From NCBI GenBank assembly GCA_965247385.1, contig CBDFHG010000003.1:186001-250000 (forward strand): DNA of 64,000 nucleotides. The letters are read 5' to 3'. Source of the DNA: Thermohalobaculum sp965247385 (GTDB lineage: Bacteria > Pseudomonadota > Alphaproteobacteria > Rhodobacterales > Rhodobacteraceae). Shown piece by piece: positions 8,620-16,991 of the stretch. A program made the position numbers and the translations under genes. Each line of letters starts with the position of its first letter. Within the stretch, counting starts at the first letter, position 1. The notes below the pieces were generated by a model that had not been told where the DNA came from, searched no databases, and was given only the letters and a program-made list of their open reading frames with translations.

Positions 8620-8979
8620 CTACAGCAGCTTCACCAGTGCGGCGACAAGGGCAGCTTGGCCCAGCAACAGGGGAATGAGCCATTTGATCAGGCGCATTTC
8701 GCTTTCCCTGATCTGGCCGACAAGCCGCGCTTCCAATTCCTTGAGATCGCGCTTCAACGCGACTTCCAAGTCCTTGAGATCGCGCTTCAACGCGACTTCC
8801 AAGTCCTTGAGATCGCGCTTCAACGCGACTTCCAAGTCCTTCAAGTTCCGCTTGGTCGCAAGGTTGTTTTCAATGAGGTTGGTCTGCTCGTCGGCCAGCA
8901 CTTCAGCTTGCGCCTCCGGCATTCCGGCGGCGGTCATGCGTTTGACGAACAGGTGCGTATCAAAAGCCAAGGTGTTCAT
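8620..8979 (-). CDS. DUF1640-like coiled-coil membrane-anchored protein
   Basis: A 119-residue protein with the start chosen at MNTLAFDTHLFVKRMTAAGM. It has an N-terminal helical segment, NLATKRNLKDLE, a coiled coil with three identical 11-residue units (DLKDLEVALKR), and a C-terminal membrane helix (LIPLLLGQAALVAALVKLL). It shares AFDT-KR-TA-G-EAQAE-LATK-L with the proteins at 43689-44330 and 44958-45260. DUF1640 proteins resemble mitochondrial CCDC90/MCUR1, but their bacterial role is unknown. The gene sits between two IS1595 elements, so it is probably mobile cargo. Confidence 0.65.
   Translation of the reverse strand: MNTLAFDTHLFVKRMTAAGMPEAQAEVLADEQTNLIENNLATKRNLKDLEVALKRDLKDLEVALKRDLKDLEVALKRDLKELEARLVGQIRESEMRLIKWLIPLLLGQAALVAALVKLL
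8738..8836. repeat. Three perfect 33-bp tandem repeats inside the DUF1640-like gene
   Basis: The unit begins TCCTTGAGATCGCGCTTCAA. Three identical copies in a row encode the 11-residue coiled-coil units. The lack of any base change between copies points to recent slippage or unequal exchange; this is not a CRISPR because there are no spacers. Confidence 0.9.
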
Positions 8980-9378
8980 GGCCCGAATTTGGACGACCAG
9001 ATGGATACCGTCAACCACAGATATTGCAGGCCGCCCGATCCATAGCCCCGCAAATGGCCCTGAGAGCGATTTTAAGAGCCGCTGAGTGTCCTTTAGCGAT
9101 TTTCGATTGGGGGCAAAATGTCCTTCCGGCGCTCTACGGGCTCCCTTGCGCCCCCTCTGGTCCCGTGGGGGCCGTTCTGGGCGACCAAGGGACAGCGCAG
9201 AAGACCGGCTTTGGATTTCCCGAACAGTCCATCCGAGAGCAAAACCGAAGTTTGAGAGAGGCACGTTTCTACGCGAAATTGCATTTCGTGTTGACGGCGA
9301 TTTCCGGACCCTTGGTTTCAGGGGCTCGCGGCTTGGCAAAATGTCCCGAACATCCGCCACTTTCCCTGCCCTTTTTTT
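8980..9378. other. Region between the DUF1640-like gene and IS1595 element 2
   Basis: Frames are open in several directions here, but I recognise no protein. The DUF1640-like start is internal to a longer open frame whose extra N-terminus looks random. Confidence 0.4.
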
Positions 9379-9409
9379 GGGGATTATGTAGGAAAGTGCC
9401 GGAGGCCGC

Positions 9410-9697
9410 TTGGTGGCCCGGCTTCGGACGGGCGATGTGGCGGGTGCTGACGGGCTGCGCGAGCGCGTCCACGGCTTCCTCGAAACGGGCGTCTACTCGC
9501 ATGTCCTCTTCCAGCGCCACCTTGCTCGGCTGGTAGGACGGATGCACGATTTCAACAACGCGCTGCTCCGGTTTGGCGGCCAGGGATGCCTTGCCGAGAT
9601 TGCAGGGTGGCGAAGTGACGATCAGCTTGAACGCGCCATCGTCCAGTCCTCCCATGAAGGCCAGATTATCGGCGCATTCGATGACGACGCGGGTCAC
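9410..9697 (-). pseudogene. DNA methyltransferase N-terminal stub fused to IS1595 accessory protein
   Basis: A GTG start overlaps the transposase stop (GTGA). The first 35 residues, including VIECADNLAFMGGLDDGAFK and LIVTSPPCNLGKA, look like the start of an N4-cytosine or adenine DNA methyltransferase; the catalytic TSPP motif is present but the rest is missing. The frame continues into VVEIVHPSYQPSKVALEEDM and a later EEAVDAL helix, which match the 50-residue accessory protein of element 1. No stop occurs before the left terminal repeat. A passenger methyltransferase was probably deleted, leaving an in-frame fusion. Confidence 0.55.
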
Positions 9698-10675
9698 GAC
9701 CGCGCCCCAGACGGCAGGCCGTTGTTTGCAATCAGTTCACGGTAGCGCAGGCGCTTGCCAACAGCGCCAGCGGCGAAGGTCGCCATGATGTCGATGGTGT
9801 CCCGGTCGCGGGCATTGTGGCGGCCCGCGAACTCTTGCACATACAGGTCAAGATGCTTCGGCGAGAACTTGTGGAATGTTCCCTTGTGCGCCCGCTTGAG
9901 CACCGCCCGGAAGGACTCGATGCCCTGCGTATGGGCCATGCCGCGCACATACTCGCCAACCGAGTAATTGACGGCTTCGTGCTCGAACTCCGCGCCGAGT
10001 CCGGCATAGGCACCATGCTCATCCGTGTAGATCACGGCGTCCTCCCCGGCATGGTCACGGACGAAGCCTTGCAGAGTCCGGGCGTCAGTGGAAGGAACAA
10101 CTTGCGCCGCGACGCGATTTGTCGCGCGATCCTTCACACCCGCAACTGCCGTCTTCCCTACAGCGCCCCGGCCCGTCAGCTCTTTCCGCTTCGCCTTGGG
10201 CATGTTGGCCCGGCGCCCGCCCATGTAGGTTTCGTCGGCTTCGAGCGGCCCCGCGAACGCGCCCTGCCGTTCGGTCAAGGCAACCCGAAGCCGGTGCGCG
10301 AGGAACCATGCGCTGCGCTGGTCGATGTTCAAATCCCGATGGAGCTTCATGCTGGAGACCCCTTTCAGGCTCGTCGAGAGCAAGTAGGTGGCGATCATCC
10401 AGACCTGGAAGCCCAGCTTCGAGCCTTCCATCACCGTGCCCGTCTTCGCGGAAAACCGCTTCGCGCACTCCTTCTCCCGGCAACGGTAGGGCATGGTCTT
10501 GTGCTTGGCGCGTCTGCACATTCAGAGAGCCGCAGTGCGGGCAGTGGATACCCTCGGGCCAGCGGCGGGCAATGAACCACGCCTCGGCCGCCTCATCGGT
10601 CGGCCAACGCTTGAACAGTTCTACGAGGCTGATGCCCTGGCGGTCGCTCTTGCCCGCCGATTTGTGCTTCACCAT
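9694..10675 (-). pseudogene. IS1595-family transposase (element 2), frameshifted
   Basis: The ATG at 10675 sits 8 bases after an AGGAGG ribosome-binding site. It gives MVKHKSAGKSDRQG, ELFKRWPTDEAAEAWF and CPHCGSLNVQ. A frameshift near 10520 is needed to continue into KHKTMPYRCREKECAKRFSA, GVSSMKLHRDLNIDQRSAWF, the DDE core (LEADETYMGGRR, VIYTDEHGAY, HTQGIESFRAVLKRAHKG) and the stop at 9694. Only one base is out of register, so a sequencing error cannot be excluded. Confidence 0.8.
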
Positions 10676-10762
10676 ATCCATATCCTCCTGGAATACAAAC
10701 ATAATACATGAGAGTGCCGACTAATGCCAACCCCCATTTCGGCACTCTCCTACATAGTCCCC

Positions 10763-10914
10763 TAAAAAAGGCCCGGTCCTCGACCCCCAGCACCGCGATG
10801 GCGCTGAACACCAGCTCCCGAGCATCCCGAACCAGGTGGCCGGGCGTTCTTCGACACCTCCTCGATATGCTTTGACCGGGCGTCGTGGTTTTTGGCGCCG
10901 CCGCTCATCGCAAT
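10763..10914 (-). pseudogene. 5' part of the broken membrane protein gene
   Basis: The frame begins MSGGAKNHDARSKHIEEVSK at 10914. With two single-base deletions repaired it reads NARATWFGMLG, a hydrophobic stretch and AVLGVEDRAFF, ending exactly at the IS1595 right end. The continuation (TYGVETKLPLVG) is at 6711 on the other side of the 4.05-kb block. The two deletions show further decay. Confidence 0.6.
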
Positions 10915-11130
10915 TCCCCCGGACACTCTGCACCAATGCCAGCCGAGTTGCGCGCCGCTGTCATTCGGCGTGTTGTCCTCGACTTTCCCGGGCGCTGCGC
11001 AACATGAAATGTTGCGCTGCTGATCCGCGGCCCCGAGGGTCGGCGCACAGCTGCGCGAGGTCCCGGGTCTGCACCGCATCACTGCGTGCTGCGGTGCGCA
11101 CGGGATGACAGGGTGCCAAGCCCAAACGCA
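10915..11130. other. Gap between the broken membrane gene and the etfBA terminator
   Basis: No gene is recognised. It contains an imperfect palindromic stretch around 11000-11080 of the kind scattered between genes in alphaproteobacteria. Confidence 0.4.
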
Positions 11131-11160
11131 AAACGGCCCGCACCGGGGTGCGGGCCGTTT
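11131..11160 (-). terminator. Strong hairpin downstream of etfA
   Basis: A perfect 14-bp stem (AAACGGCCCGCACC and its complement) with a 2-base loop, 22 bases beyond the etfA stop. A-rich and T-rich edges on both sides make it a likely rho-independent terminator of the etfBA operon. Confidence 0.8.
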
Positions 11161-11182
11161 AAATTGGTTCGTCGCGCAGATG

Positions 11183-12112
11183 TCAGTCCAGCGCCGCCGC
11201 CAGTTCCGGCAGGGCCACGAACAGATCTGCCACCAGGCCGTAGTCGGCGACCTGGAAGATCGGCGCCTCGTCGTCCTTGTTGATGGCGACGATGACCTTG
11301 CTGTCCTTCATCCCCGCCAGATGCTGGATCGCACCCGAGATGCCGACCGCGATGTAGAGGTCCGGGGCGACCACCTTGCCGGTCTGGCCAACTTGCCAGT
11401 CGTTCGGGGCATAGCCGCTGTCGACCGCCGCGCGGCTGGCGCCGGTGGCCGCGCCCAGCTTGTCGGCGACCGCCTCGATCAGGGCGAAGTTTTCCTTCGA
11501 GGCCATGCCGCGACCGCCCGAGATGACGATCCGGGCCGAAGTCAGCTCCGGCCGGTCGGACGAAGCCACCATGTCCTCGATCCAGGCCGAGACGCCGGAG
11601 TCGCCTGCCGCTGCACCGGTCTCGACGGCGCAGGGGGCCTGCTCGCCGGTGGCGTCCAGGCTGGCACCACGCACGGTGATGACCTTGGTGGCGTCGGTCG
11701 ACTTCACCGTCAGGATCGCGTTGCCGGCATAGATCGGCCTGACGAAGGTGTCGGTATCTACCACCTCGGTGATGTCCGAGATCACCATCGCGTCCAGCAG
11801 CGCCGCGACCCGGGGCATCACGTTCTTGCCCGAGGTCGTGGCCGGGGCCACCAGATGGCTGTAGTCGCCGGCCATCGAGACCAGTAGATCGGCCAGCGGC
11901 TCGGCCAGGCGGTGGCCATAGGCCTCGCCCTCGACATGGATGACCTTGGACACCCCCTCAAGGGTGGCGGCCTCGGCGGCGGCGGCGGCGCAATCATGGC
12001 CCGCGACCAGCACGTGGATGTCGCCGCCCATCAATTTGGTGGCGGTGACGGTTTTCGACGTGGCCTCGTTCAGCGAGGCGTTGTCATGCTTGGCAAGGAT
12101 CAGGACGGCCAT
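11183..12112 (-). CDS. etfA: Electron transfer flavoprotein, alpha subunit
   Basis: A 309-residue subunit of the soluble FAD/AMP heterodimer that collects electrons from acyl-CoA dehydrogenases and passes them to ETF:ubiquinone oxidoreductase. The C-terminal FAD domain shows ISGGRGMASKENFALIE, GATGASRAAVDSGY, QVGQTGKVVAPDLYIAVGIS and GAIQHLAGMKDSKVIVAIN, all standard ETF-alpha motifs. It starts one base after the etfB stop, so the two are co-transcribed. A strong hairpin follows. Confidence 0.95.
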   Translation of the reverse strand: MAVLILAKHDNASLNEATSKTVTATKLMGGDIHVLVAGHDCAAAAAEAATLEGVSKVIHVEGEAYGHRLAEPLADLLVSMAGDYSHLVAPATTSGKNVMPRVAALLDAMVISDITEVVDTDTFVRPIYAGNAILTVKSTDATKVITVRGASLDATGEQAPCAVETGAAAGDSGVSAWIEDMVASSDRPELTSARIVISGGRGMASKENFALIEAVADKLGAATGASRAAVDSGYAPNDWQVGQTGKVVAPDLYIAVGISGAIQHLAGMKDSKVIVAINKDDEAPIFQVADYGLVADLFVALPELAAALD

Positions 12113-12113
12113 A

Positions 12114-12875
12114 TCAGAGCACCCCCGCTTCGTTTTTCAGTTTGTCCACCAGTTCGGCGACCGAGGCGACCTTGACACCGGCCTTGCGCGCCGGTGGCTC
12201 GGTGACCGAGACCACGGTCAGGCGCGGGGTCACATCGACGCCGTAATCGCCGGGCGTCTTCATATCCATCTGCTTGCGCTTGGCCTTCATGATGTTGGGC
12301 AGGCTGGCGTAGCGTGGCTCGTTCAGGCGCAGATCGACGGTGACGATGGCCGGCAGCTTGACCTTGATCGACTGCAGACCGCCGTCGACCTCGCGGGTCA
12401 CGGTGGCATCATCGTCGCCGACCTCCAGCTTCGAGATGAAGGTCGCCTGGGCCCAGCCGGTCAGCGCCGCCAGCATCTGGCCGGTGGCGTTCATGTCGTT
12501 GTCAATGGCCTGCTTGCCGCAGATCACCAGGCCGGGCTGTTCCTCGTCGATCACTGCCTTGAGCAGCTTGGCGACCGCCAGCGGCTCGATATCAGTGTCC
12601 ACCGTCTCGGCCGCCTCGATCAGGATCGCCCGGTCGGCGCCCATGGCGAGTGCGGTGCGCAGCGTCTCCTGGCTCTGCTTGACGCCAACCGAGACGGCGA
12701 TGATCTCGTCGGCCTGACCCGCTTCGCGCAGCCGGATCGCCGCCTCGACGGCAATCTCGTCGAACGGGTTCATCGACATTTTCACATTGGCGAGATCGAC
12801 GCCCGTGTTGTCCGCCTTGACGCGAACCTTCACATTGTAGTCGATCACGCGCTTGACCGGCACCAGCACCTTCAT
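12114..12875 (-). CDS. etfB: Electron transfer flavoprotein, beta subunit
   Basis: A 253-residue subunit with the ETF-beta start MKVLVPVKRVIDYNVKVRVK, NPFDEIAVEAAIRL, the AMP-binding region around GKQAIDNDMNATGQML, and the family signature LPAIVTVDLRLNEPRYASLP followed by NIMKAKRK (recognition loop). The length is normal. It is first in the etfB-etfA pair; an AGGAGA-type site lies just upstream of the ATG. Confidence 0.95.
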   Translation of the reverse strand: MKVLVPVKRVIDYNVKVRVKADNTGVDLANVKMSMNPFDEIAVEAAIRLREAGQADEIIAVSVGVKQSQETLRTALAMGADRAILIEAAETVDTDIEPLAVAKLLKAVIDEEQPGLVICGKQAIDNDMNATGQMLAALTGWAQATFISKLEVGDDDATVTREVDGGLQSIKVKLPAIVTVDLRLNEPRYASLPNIMKAKRKQMDMKTPGDYGVDVTPRLTVVSVTEPPARKAGVKVASVAELVDKLKNEAGVL

Positions 12876-13169
12876 CTCGGCGTATCTCCTCGGTTAACGG
12901 CCCAATATTTACGACCGGGGCCCCGGCGAACCGAGGTGATTCATGCGGCAGGCTTATCCTCAAAGCGGGTTGATAGCGACTCTGGCGGCAAAGCCTGTTG
13001 AAAAAACGACGGGCCATTTCAGGGAATCGCCAAAATCCCCGTTTCGCGCGCCCGGAATAGGGCCGCATGGGGCCCGGGTCAACGGGATGGGGTGTCGCAG
13101 GGAGCTCTGGCGATGCGTCGACCCGCACCGATGTCCCGGCCTCGAGCCGGGACAACCTGCACCATGCGG
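12876..13169. other. Region upstream of etfB, with a palindrome
   Basis: Probably holds the etfBA promoter. At 13132-13154 there is a palindrome, TGTCCCGGC with its complement around a 5-base loop, of the REP-like kind common in alphaproteobacterial intergenic DNA. No gene is seen. Confidence 0.5.
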
Positions 13170-13661
13170 TTATGCCGGTTTCGCAACCGTGACGAACCGG
13201 CCCGTGAAGTTCATCATCTCATCCTGCTTGACGACGGCAATTTCCGGGTGGTCGCTCCGGCAAAGCCTCAGCCGGATAAACCGGTCATAGGGGTAACCTT
13301 CGTCGTCAACGCCAGTGCCGGGAATCAATTCGAAAATAATCTGGCATGCCCCGCCGGCGAACGCGTGGCTCAGGAATGTGTAGAGCGCATCTCCGATATC
13401 GATCTTGCCGCCGGTGCACGTAAAAGGGACTTTTCTGATGCGCTGAGGCTCTCCGGAAAGTGACGAGGGCTCATCTTCCATCAGAACTTCGAGACGACAC
13501 GTTTCAGCAGATAGTGCATAAAAGTGGTTCACACTCCCCTCTCTCCATGCGAGCCCCTGATCATAATGTTCAGACGTGAACTTGTTGTTCGACGCGGCCA
13601 AATCGGCACGACAAACAACCAGCGTGTTGTAGGAAACGGGGCAACCGTTGATCAGAAACAA
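13170..13661 (-). CDS. Possible competence protein ComJ-like protein
   Basis: A 163-residue frame. The stretches FTSEHYDQGLAWREGSV, KVPFTCTGGKIDIGD and ALYTFLSHAFAGGACQIIFE recall the ComJ family (partner of a secreted DNA nuclease in Bacillus competence). Here no nuclease gene lies nearby and the assignment is from memory of the family pattern. The N-terminus (MFLINGCPVSY) may start further in. GC content is lower than in its neighbours, so it may be acquired. Confidence 0.4.
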   Translation of the reverse strand: MFLINGCPVSYNTLVVCRADLAASNNKFTSEHYDQGLAWREGSVNHFYALSAETCRLEVLMEDEPSSLSGEPQRIRKVPFTCTGGKIDIGDALYTFLSHAFAGGACQIIFELIPGTGVDDEGYPYDRFIRLRLCRSDHPEIAVVKQDEMMNFTGRFVTVAKPA

Positions 13662-13790
13662 TTTCAGTCAAATTTCCCTTGGAACAAGGATACTGCCTAT
13701 CTGTAATCCTTTTGACTGATTTTCCATTTTCCTCCAGAGTCGCGGTTTTCCAGGGCCCGAATTCAGCGAACGCCGGTGCCTCCAGCGGCG

Positions 13791-14375
13791 TCAGCGGTTC
13801 GCCCCCGGCACCCACAGCACGTCGTCCTTGCCGTTGCCGTTCGCCACCCGCGAGGCGACGAAGCACCAGTCGCTGAGGCGGTTGAGGTATTTCACCGCTG
13901 CCGGGTTGACCTCCTCGGTGGCCGCCAGTTCGACGCACAGTCGCTCGGCCCGGCGCGACACGGTGCGGCACAGATGCAGATGCGCAGCCAGCGCCGAGCC
14001 GCCCGGCAGCACGAAGCTCCGCAGCGGCTGCAGGCCCGCATTCATCGCGTCGATCTCCGCCTCCAGCCGCTCGACCTGGGCCGGCGTCACCCGCAGCGGC
14101 GGGTATTCGGCGGCGGCGTCCTTGGCCATCTCCGGGCGGCACAGATCCGCGCCGAGGTCGAACAGGTCGTTCTGAATGCGGGCCAGCGCCGCGTCCATCT
14201 CGCGGCCCATGATCCCGGCACAATGCAGCCGCGCCAGCCCGACGGTGGCGTTGGTCTCGTCGGTGGTGCCGTAGGCGGCGACCCGGACCGAGTGCTTCGC
14301 CACCCGCACGCCGTTGCCCAGCGCGGTCTCGCCGCCATCGCCGGTGCGGGTGTAGATCTTGTTCAGGACGACCAT
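13791..14375 (-). CDS. Cob(I)yrinic acid a,c-diamide / cob(I)alamin adenosyltransferase (PduO type)
   Basis: A 194-residue enzyme making adenosylcobalamin from ATP and cob(I)alamin. The ATP-binding N-terminus MVVLNKIYTRTGDGGETALG and the helical motifs FVLPGGSALAAHLHLCRTVS, RRAERLCVELA and VKYLNRLSDWCFVASR match PduO-type transferases. The ATG at 14375 is preferred because GGGGAG lies 9 bases upstream; an ATG three codons earlier is too close to it. In many alphaproteobacteria this gene lies between the HIG1-like gene and etfB, the order seen here with a ComJ-like gene inserted. Confidence 0.9.
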   Translation of the reverse strand: MVVLNKIYTRTGDGGETALGNGVRVAKHSVRVAAYGTTDETNATVGLARLHCAGIMGREMDAALARIQNDLFDLGADLCRPEMAKDAAAEYPPLRVTPAQVERLEAEIDAMNAGLQPLRSFVLPGGSALAAHLHLCRTVSRRAERLCVELAATEEVNPAAVKYLNRLSDWCFVASRVANGNGKDDVLWVPGANR

Positions 14376-14389
14376 GCCGCTCATCTCCC

Positions 14390-14457
14390 CGTCATCCCCG
14401 CGCGAACGGGGTTCTCTCGCCATTGCCCGCCGGGCTCCCCGCCTTCGCCGGGATGAC
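14390..14457. repeat. Intergenic palindromic repeat
   Basis: Contains GTCATCCCCGCG and, further on, the facing GCCGGGATGACGG, a paired inverted repeat similar to that at 21731-21800. This is a typical dispersed repetitive extragenic element. Confidence 0.6.
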
Positions 14458-14465
14458 GGCCTGCA

Positions 14466-14678
14466 TCAGGCCCCGTTACGCGCCGCCCAGGCCATCAGCA
14501 TGAACAGGACAATCGCCACGAACTGGGCAATGATCCGGTAACGCATCAGCCGGTTCGAGAACCGCGCGCCCTCCACGCCGCCGCGGCTTTTCGAGCCGAA
14601 GCCGCCAATCCCGACGGCCAGCACGCCCAAGGTCACCAGGCAGGCGGCCGCGGCCAGATAGAACAGAATCCCGGACAT
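14466..14678 (-). CDS. HIG1-like twin-transmembrane small protein
   Basis: A 70-residue protein with two membrane helices (ILFYLAAAACLVTLGVLAVG and IIAQFVAIVLFMLMAWA) joined by a basic loop with FSNRLMRYRI. This is the pattern of the HIG1/twin-TM family linked to respiratory chain assembly. It lies upstream of the cobalamin adenosyltransferase on the same strand, a conserved neighbourhood near etfBA. Confidence 0.8.
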   Translation of the reverse strand: MSGILFYLAAAACLVTLGVLAVGIGGFGSKSRGGVEGARFSNRLMRYRIIAQFVAIVLFMLMAWAARNGA

Positions 14679-14713
14679 CGTCTTTCCTTTTTCAGTCGGG
14701 CATCAACCGGGCC

Positions 14714-15553
14714 TCAGCCGCGCAGCAGGATGCGGTCGCGCATCCGCGTCGGCAGCAGGCGATTCATTATACCCGCAATATAGGTCGGCGTGGTCACATA
14801 GTAACGCGCCCGCGGGCGCGGGTGCTCCAGCGCGTGGATCAGCTTCGCCGTCGTCGCCTCGCAGGTCAGGTCGAACGGGTCCGGGTCGGGGTTCTCGGCA
14901 TAGAGCCTGGGCTCCAGCACCTCCTTGTAGGTCTTCGCCCAGACCGAGTTCCCGGCGTCGATCCAGCGCGCGTAATGGGCCCGGGAGTTCTGGCGGATAT
15001 TGGTGCGGATCGGCCCCGGCTCCAGCAGGATCGCCTCGATCCCGGTGCCGTCCAGTTCCAGCCGCAGGGTGTCGGTGTACCCCTCGACCGCGTATTTGGT
15101 CGACACATAGGCCGCCCGCATGCGCAGCGCCAAGAGGCCCAGAACCGAGGAGTTCTGCACAATCCGCCCGTGCCCCTGCCGGCGCATCACCGGAACCACC
15201 AGCCGGATCAGGCTGTGCCAGCCGAAGAAGTTGGCCTCGAATATCTGGCGCAGCGCCTGGGTCGGCAGGTCCTCGGCAGCGCCGGGGATGGCGTAGGCGC
15301 CGTTGTTGAACAATGCATCCAGCCGCCCGGCGGTGCGCTCCATCGCTTCGGCGAAGGCGGCGTCGATGCTGTCGGGTTCCTCGTAGTCGAGACGGAAGCT
15401 CTCCAGCCCCTCACCGCGCAGGCGCTCGCAGTCGGCCTCCTTGCGGCAGGTGGCGAGCACCCGCCAGCCCCGGCCCTTCAGGGCATGGGCCAGATGATTG
15501 CCGATGCCGGTCGAGCACCCGGTAATCAGGATTATGCGTCCCGCTTCGCTCAT
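14714..15553 (-). CDS. Short-chain dehydrogenase/reductase (SDR) family protein
   Basis: A 279-residue protein starting MSEAGRIILITGCSTGIGNH. The cofactor motif TGCSTGIG, LFNNGAY (the usual NNAG is NNGA here), NSSVLG and the catalytic YVSTK are all present. The EPGPIRTNI segment is typical. The substrate is unknown. The start at 15553 avoids a weak upstream extension. It stands alone, about 250 bases upstream of and divergent from the amidinotransferase. Confidence 0.85.
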   Translation of the reverse strand: MSEAGRIILITGCSTGIGNHLAHALKGRGWRVLATCRKEADCERLRGEGLESFRLDYEEPDSIDAAFAEAMERTAGRLDALFNNGAYAIPGAAEDLPTQALRQIFEANFFGWHSLIRLVVPVMRRQGHGRIVQNSSVLGLLALRMRAAYVSTKYAVEGYTDTLRLELDGTGIEAILLEPGPIRTNIRQNSRAHYARWIDAGNSVWAKTYKEVLEPRLYAENPDPDPFDLTCEATTAKLIHALEHPRPRARYYVTTPTYIAGIMNRLLPTRMRDRILLRG

Positions 15554-15804
15554 GGTATCCGATCCTCCCCCCGCAACCCGCAACCCGCCCCCTCGCCCCC
15601 AAATTCCCGCCGCGCGGAGGAGGGCAGGGCGGGGGCACCGAAGGCGTTCCTCTACCCGCTTTCCGGCTCCCGCGCCAGCCTTTGCCGCCGCCGCCCGCCT
15701 GGGGCCAATCCCGGAAAATCACCGCCCGGCCACCAGTTTCCCCTTGATCTTGGCCCCGGCCCTGCCTCAAATCATCGCCGCAATTCTGCCGCGGAGCGCG
15801 CCAC
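15554..15804. promoter_or_regulatory. Divergent intergenic region (SDR / amidinotransferase)
   Basis: About 250 bases between divergently transcribed genes, so it must contain both promoters. No clear operator or riboswitch was recognised. Confidence 0.4.
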
Positions 15805-16941
15805 ATGACCGAACCGACCCCCGAACCGACCACCCGACCTACCGTCGTCGACAGCTGGAACGAGTGGGACCCGCTCCGGCACGTCATCGTTGGCCGGGCC
15901 GACAACGGCCACATCCCGCCGCCGGAACCGGCGCTGGACGGCAAGGTGCCCGAAGACAGCGACATGCGCGGCCAGTGGGGGCGGCGCCCGCAGGAGACCA
16001 TCGACCGGGCCAACGAGTTGCTGGACAGTTTCGCCTCCATGCTGGCCAGGCGCGGCATCCGGGTCGACCGCCCGACCCCGACCGATTTCTCCCTGCCCGC
16101 CACCACGCCGGATTTCCACACGATGAGCCAGTTCGGCTGCATGCCGCCGCGCGACGTGCTGCTGACGGTGGGCTCCGAGATCCTGGAGGCCACCATGTCG
16201 TATCGCTGCCGCTGGTTCGAATACCTGTGCTACCGGCCCCTGCTGCAGCGCTACTGGCAGGAAGACCCCAACTTCCGCCACGAGGCCGCCCCCAAGCCCC
16301 GCCTGACCGATGCCGACTACCACCCGGACTACCTCGCCGGCGATATCGGCGAGGCCAGGCGGGTGGAATGGACCGCCGACAAGTTCTTCGTCACCACCGA
16401 GGAGGAACCCCTGTTCGACGCCGCCGACGTGCTGCGCTTCGGCCGCGACCTGGTGGTGCAGCACGGCTTCACCACCAACCTCAAGGGCATCGAGTGGCTG
16501 CGCCGCCACTTCCCAAACCACCGGGTCCACGCGGTGAACTTCCCCGGCGACCCCTACCCGATCCACATCGACGCCACCTTCACCCCGCTGCGCCCCGGCC
16601 TGATCCTGAACAACCCCCAGCGCCGCCTGCCCGACGCGCAACGGGCAATGTTCGAGCGCAACGACTGGCAAATCCTCGACGCCGCCCAACCCGCCCACAA
16701 CACCCCGCCGCCGCTGTGCTATTCCAGCGTCTGGCTATCGATGAACGTCCTGGTCCTCGACCCCAAAACCGTCTGCGTCGAGGCCAGCGAGGTATGGCAG
16801 GCCGAGCAACTGGACAAGCTCGGCTTCGAAGTGATCCCGGTGGAGCTAAGGGATGCCTACGCCTTCGGCGGCGGGCTGCACTGCTGCACGGCGGATGTGT
16901 ATCGCGAGGGCGGGTGCGAGGATTATTTTGGGGTGGGGTGA
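15805..16941 (+). CDS. Glycine amidinotransferase-like protein
   Basis: A 378-residue protein of the amidinotransferase (guanidino-group modifying) superfamily. It has the early NEWDPLRHVIVGRADNG motif, EILEATMSYRCRWFEYLCYR (substrate loop), the catalytic histidine in PIHIDATFTPLRPGL and the nucleophilic cysteine in GGGLHCCTADVYREGG near the C-terminus. Such enzymes transfer an amidino group from arginine to glycine or another amine. The natural acceptor is not predictable. Confidence 0.85.
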   Translation: MTEPTPEPTTRPTVVDSWNEWDPLRHVIVGRADNGHIPPPEPALDGKVPEDSDMRGQWGRRPQETIDRANELLDSFASMLARRGIRVDRPTPTDFSLPATTPDFHTMSQFGCMPPRDVLLTVGSEILEATMSYRCRWFEYLCYRPLLQRYWQEDPNFRHEAAPKPRLTDADYHPDYLAGDIGEARRVEWTADKFFVTTEEEPLFDAADVLRFGRDLVVQHGFTTNLKGIEWLRRHFPNHRVHAVNFPGDPYPIHIDATFTPLRPGLILNNPQRRLPDAQRAMFERNDWQILDAAQPAHNTPPPLCYSSVWLSMNVLVLDPKTVCVEASEVWQAEQLDKLGFEVIPVELRDAYAFGGGLHCCTADVYREGGCEDYFGVG

Positions 16942-16991
16942 GGGGTGCCAAGCCTCGTCGCACTGAACCTTGTCTCTTTGATTTGTGCGAT

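Larger units (their letters stand above)
9379..10762. mobile_element. IS1595-family element 2
   Basis: Terminal inverted repeats: left GGGGATTATGTAGGAAAGTG at 9379, right (reverse complement, ending at 10762) GGGGACTATGTAGGAGAGTG. The minus strand carries a frameshifted transposase, then a DNA methyltransferase stub fused to a small accessory frame. The right flank is TAAAAAAG and the left flank is CTTTTTTT, so there is no direct duplication around this element alone. Confidence 0.8.

Noticed and set aside
8738..8836. Possible CRISPR-like array
   Set aside because: The 33-bp repeats are directly adjacent without spacers and encode coiled-coil repeats.
9269..9409. Extension of the methyltransferase/accessory frame beyond the IS1595 left end
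   Set aside because: It reads through the terminal repeat into flanking DNA and has no conserved residues.
11940..13001. Long plus-strand open frame opposite etfB
   Set aside because: Antisense shadow of etfB with no family features.
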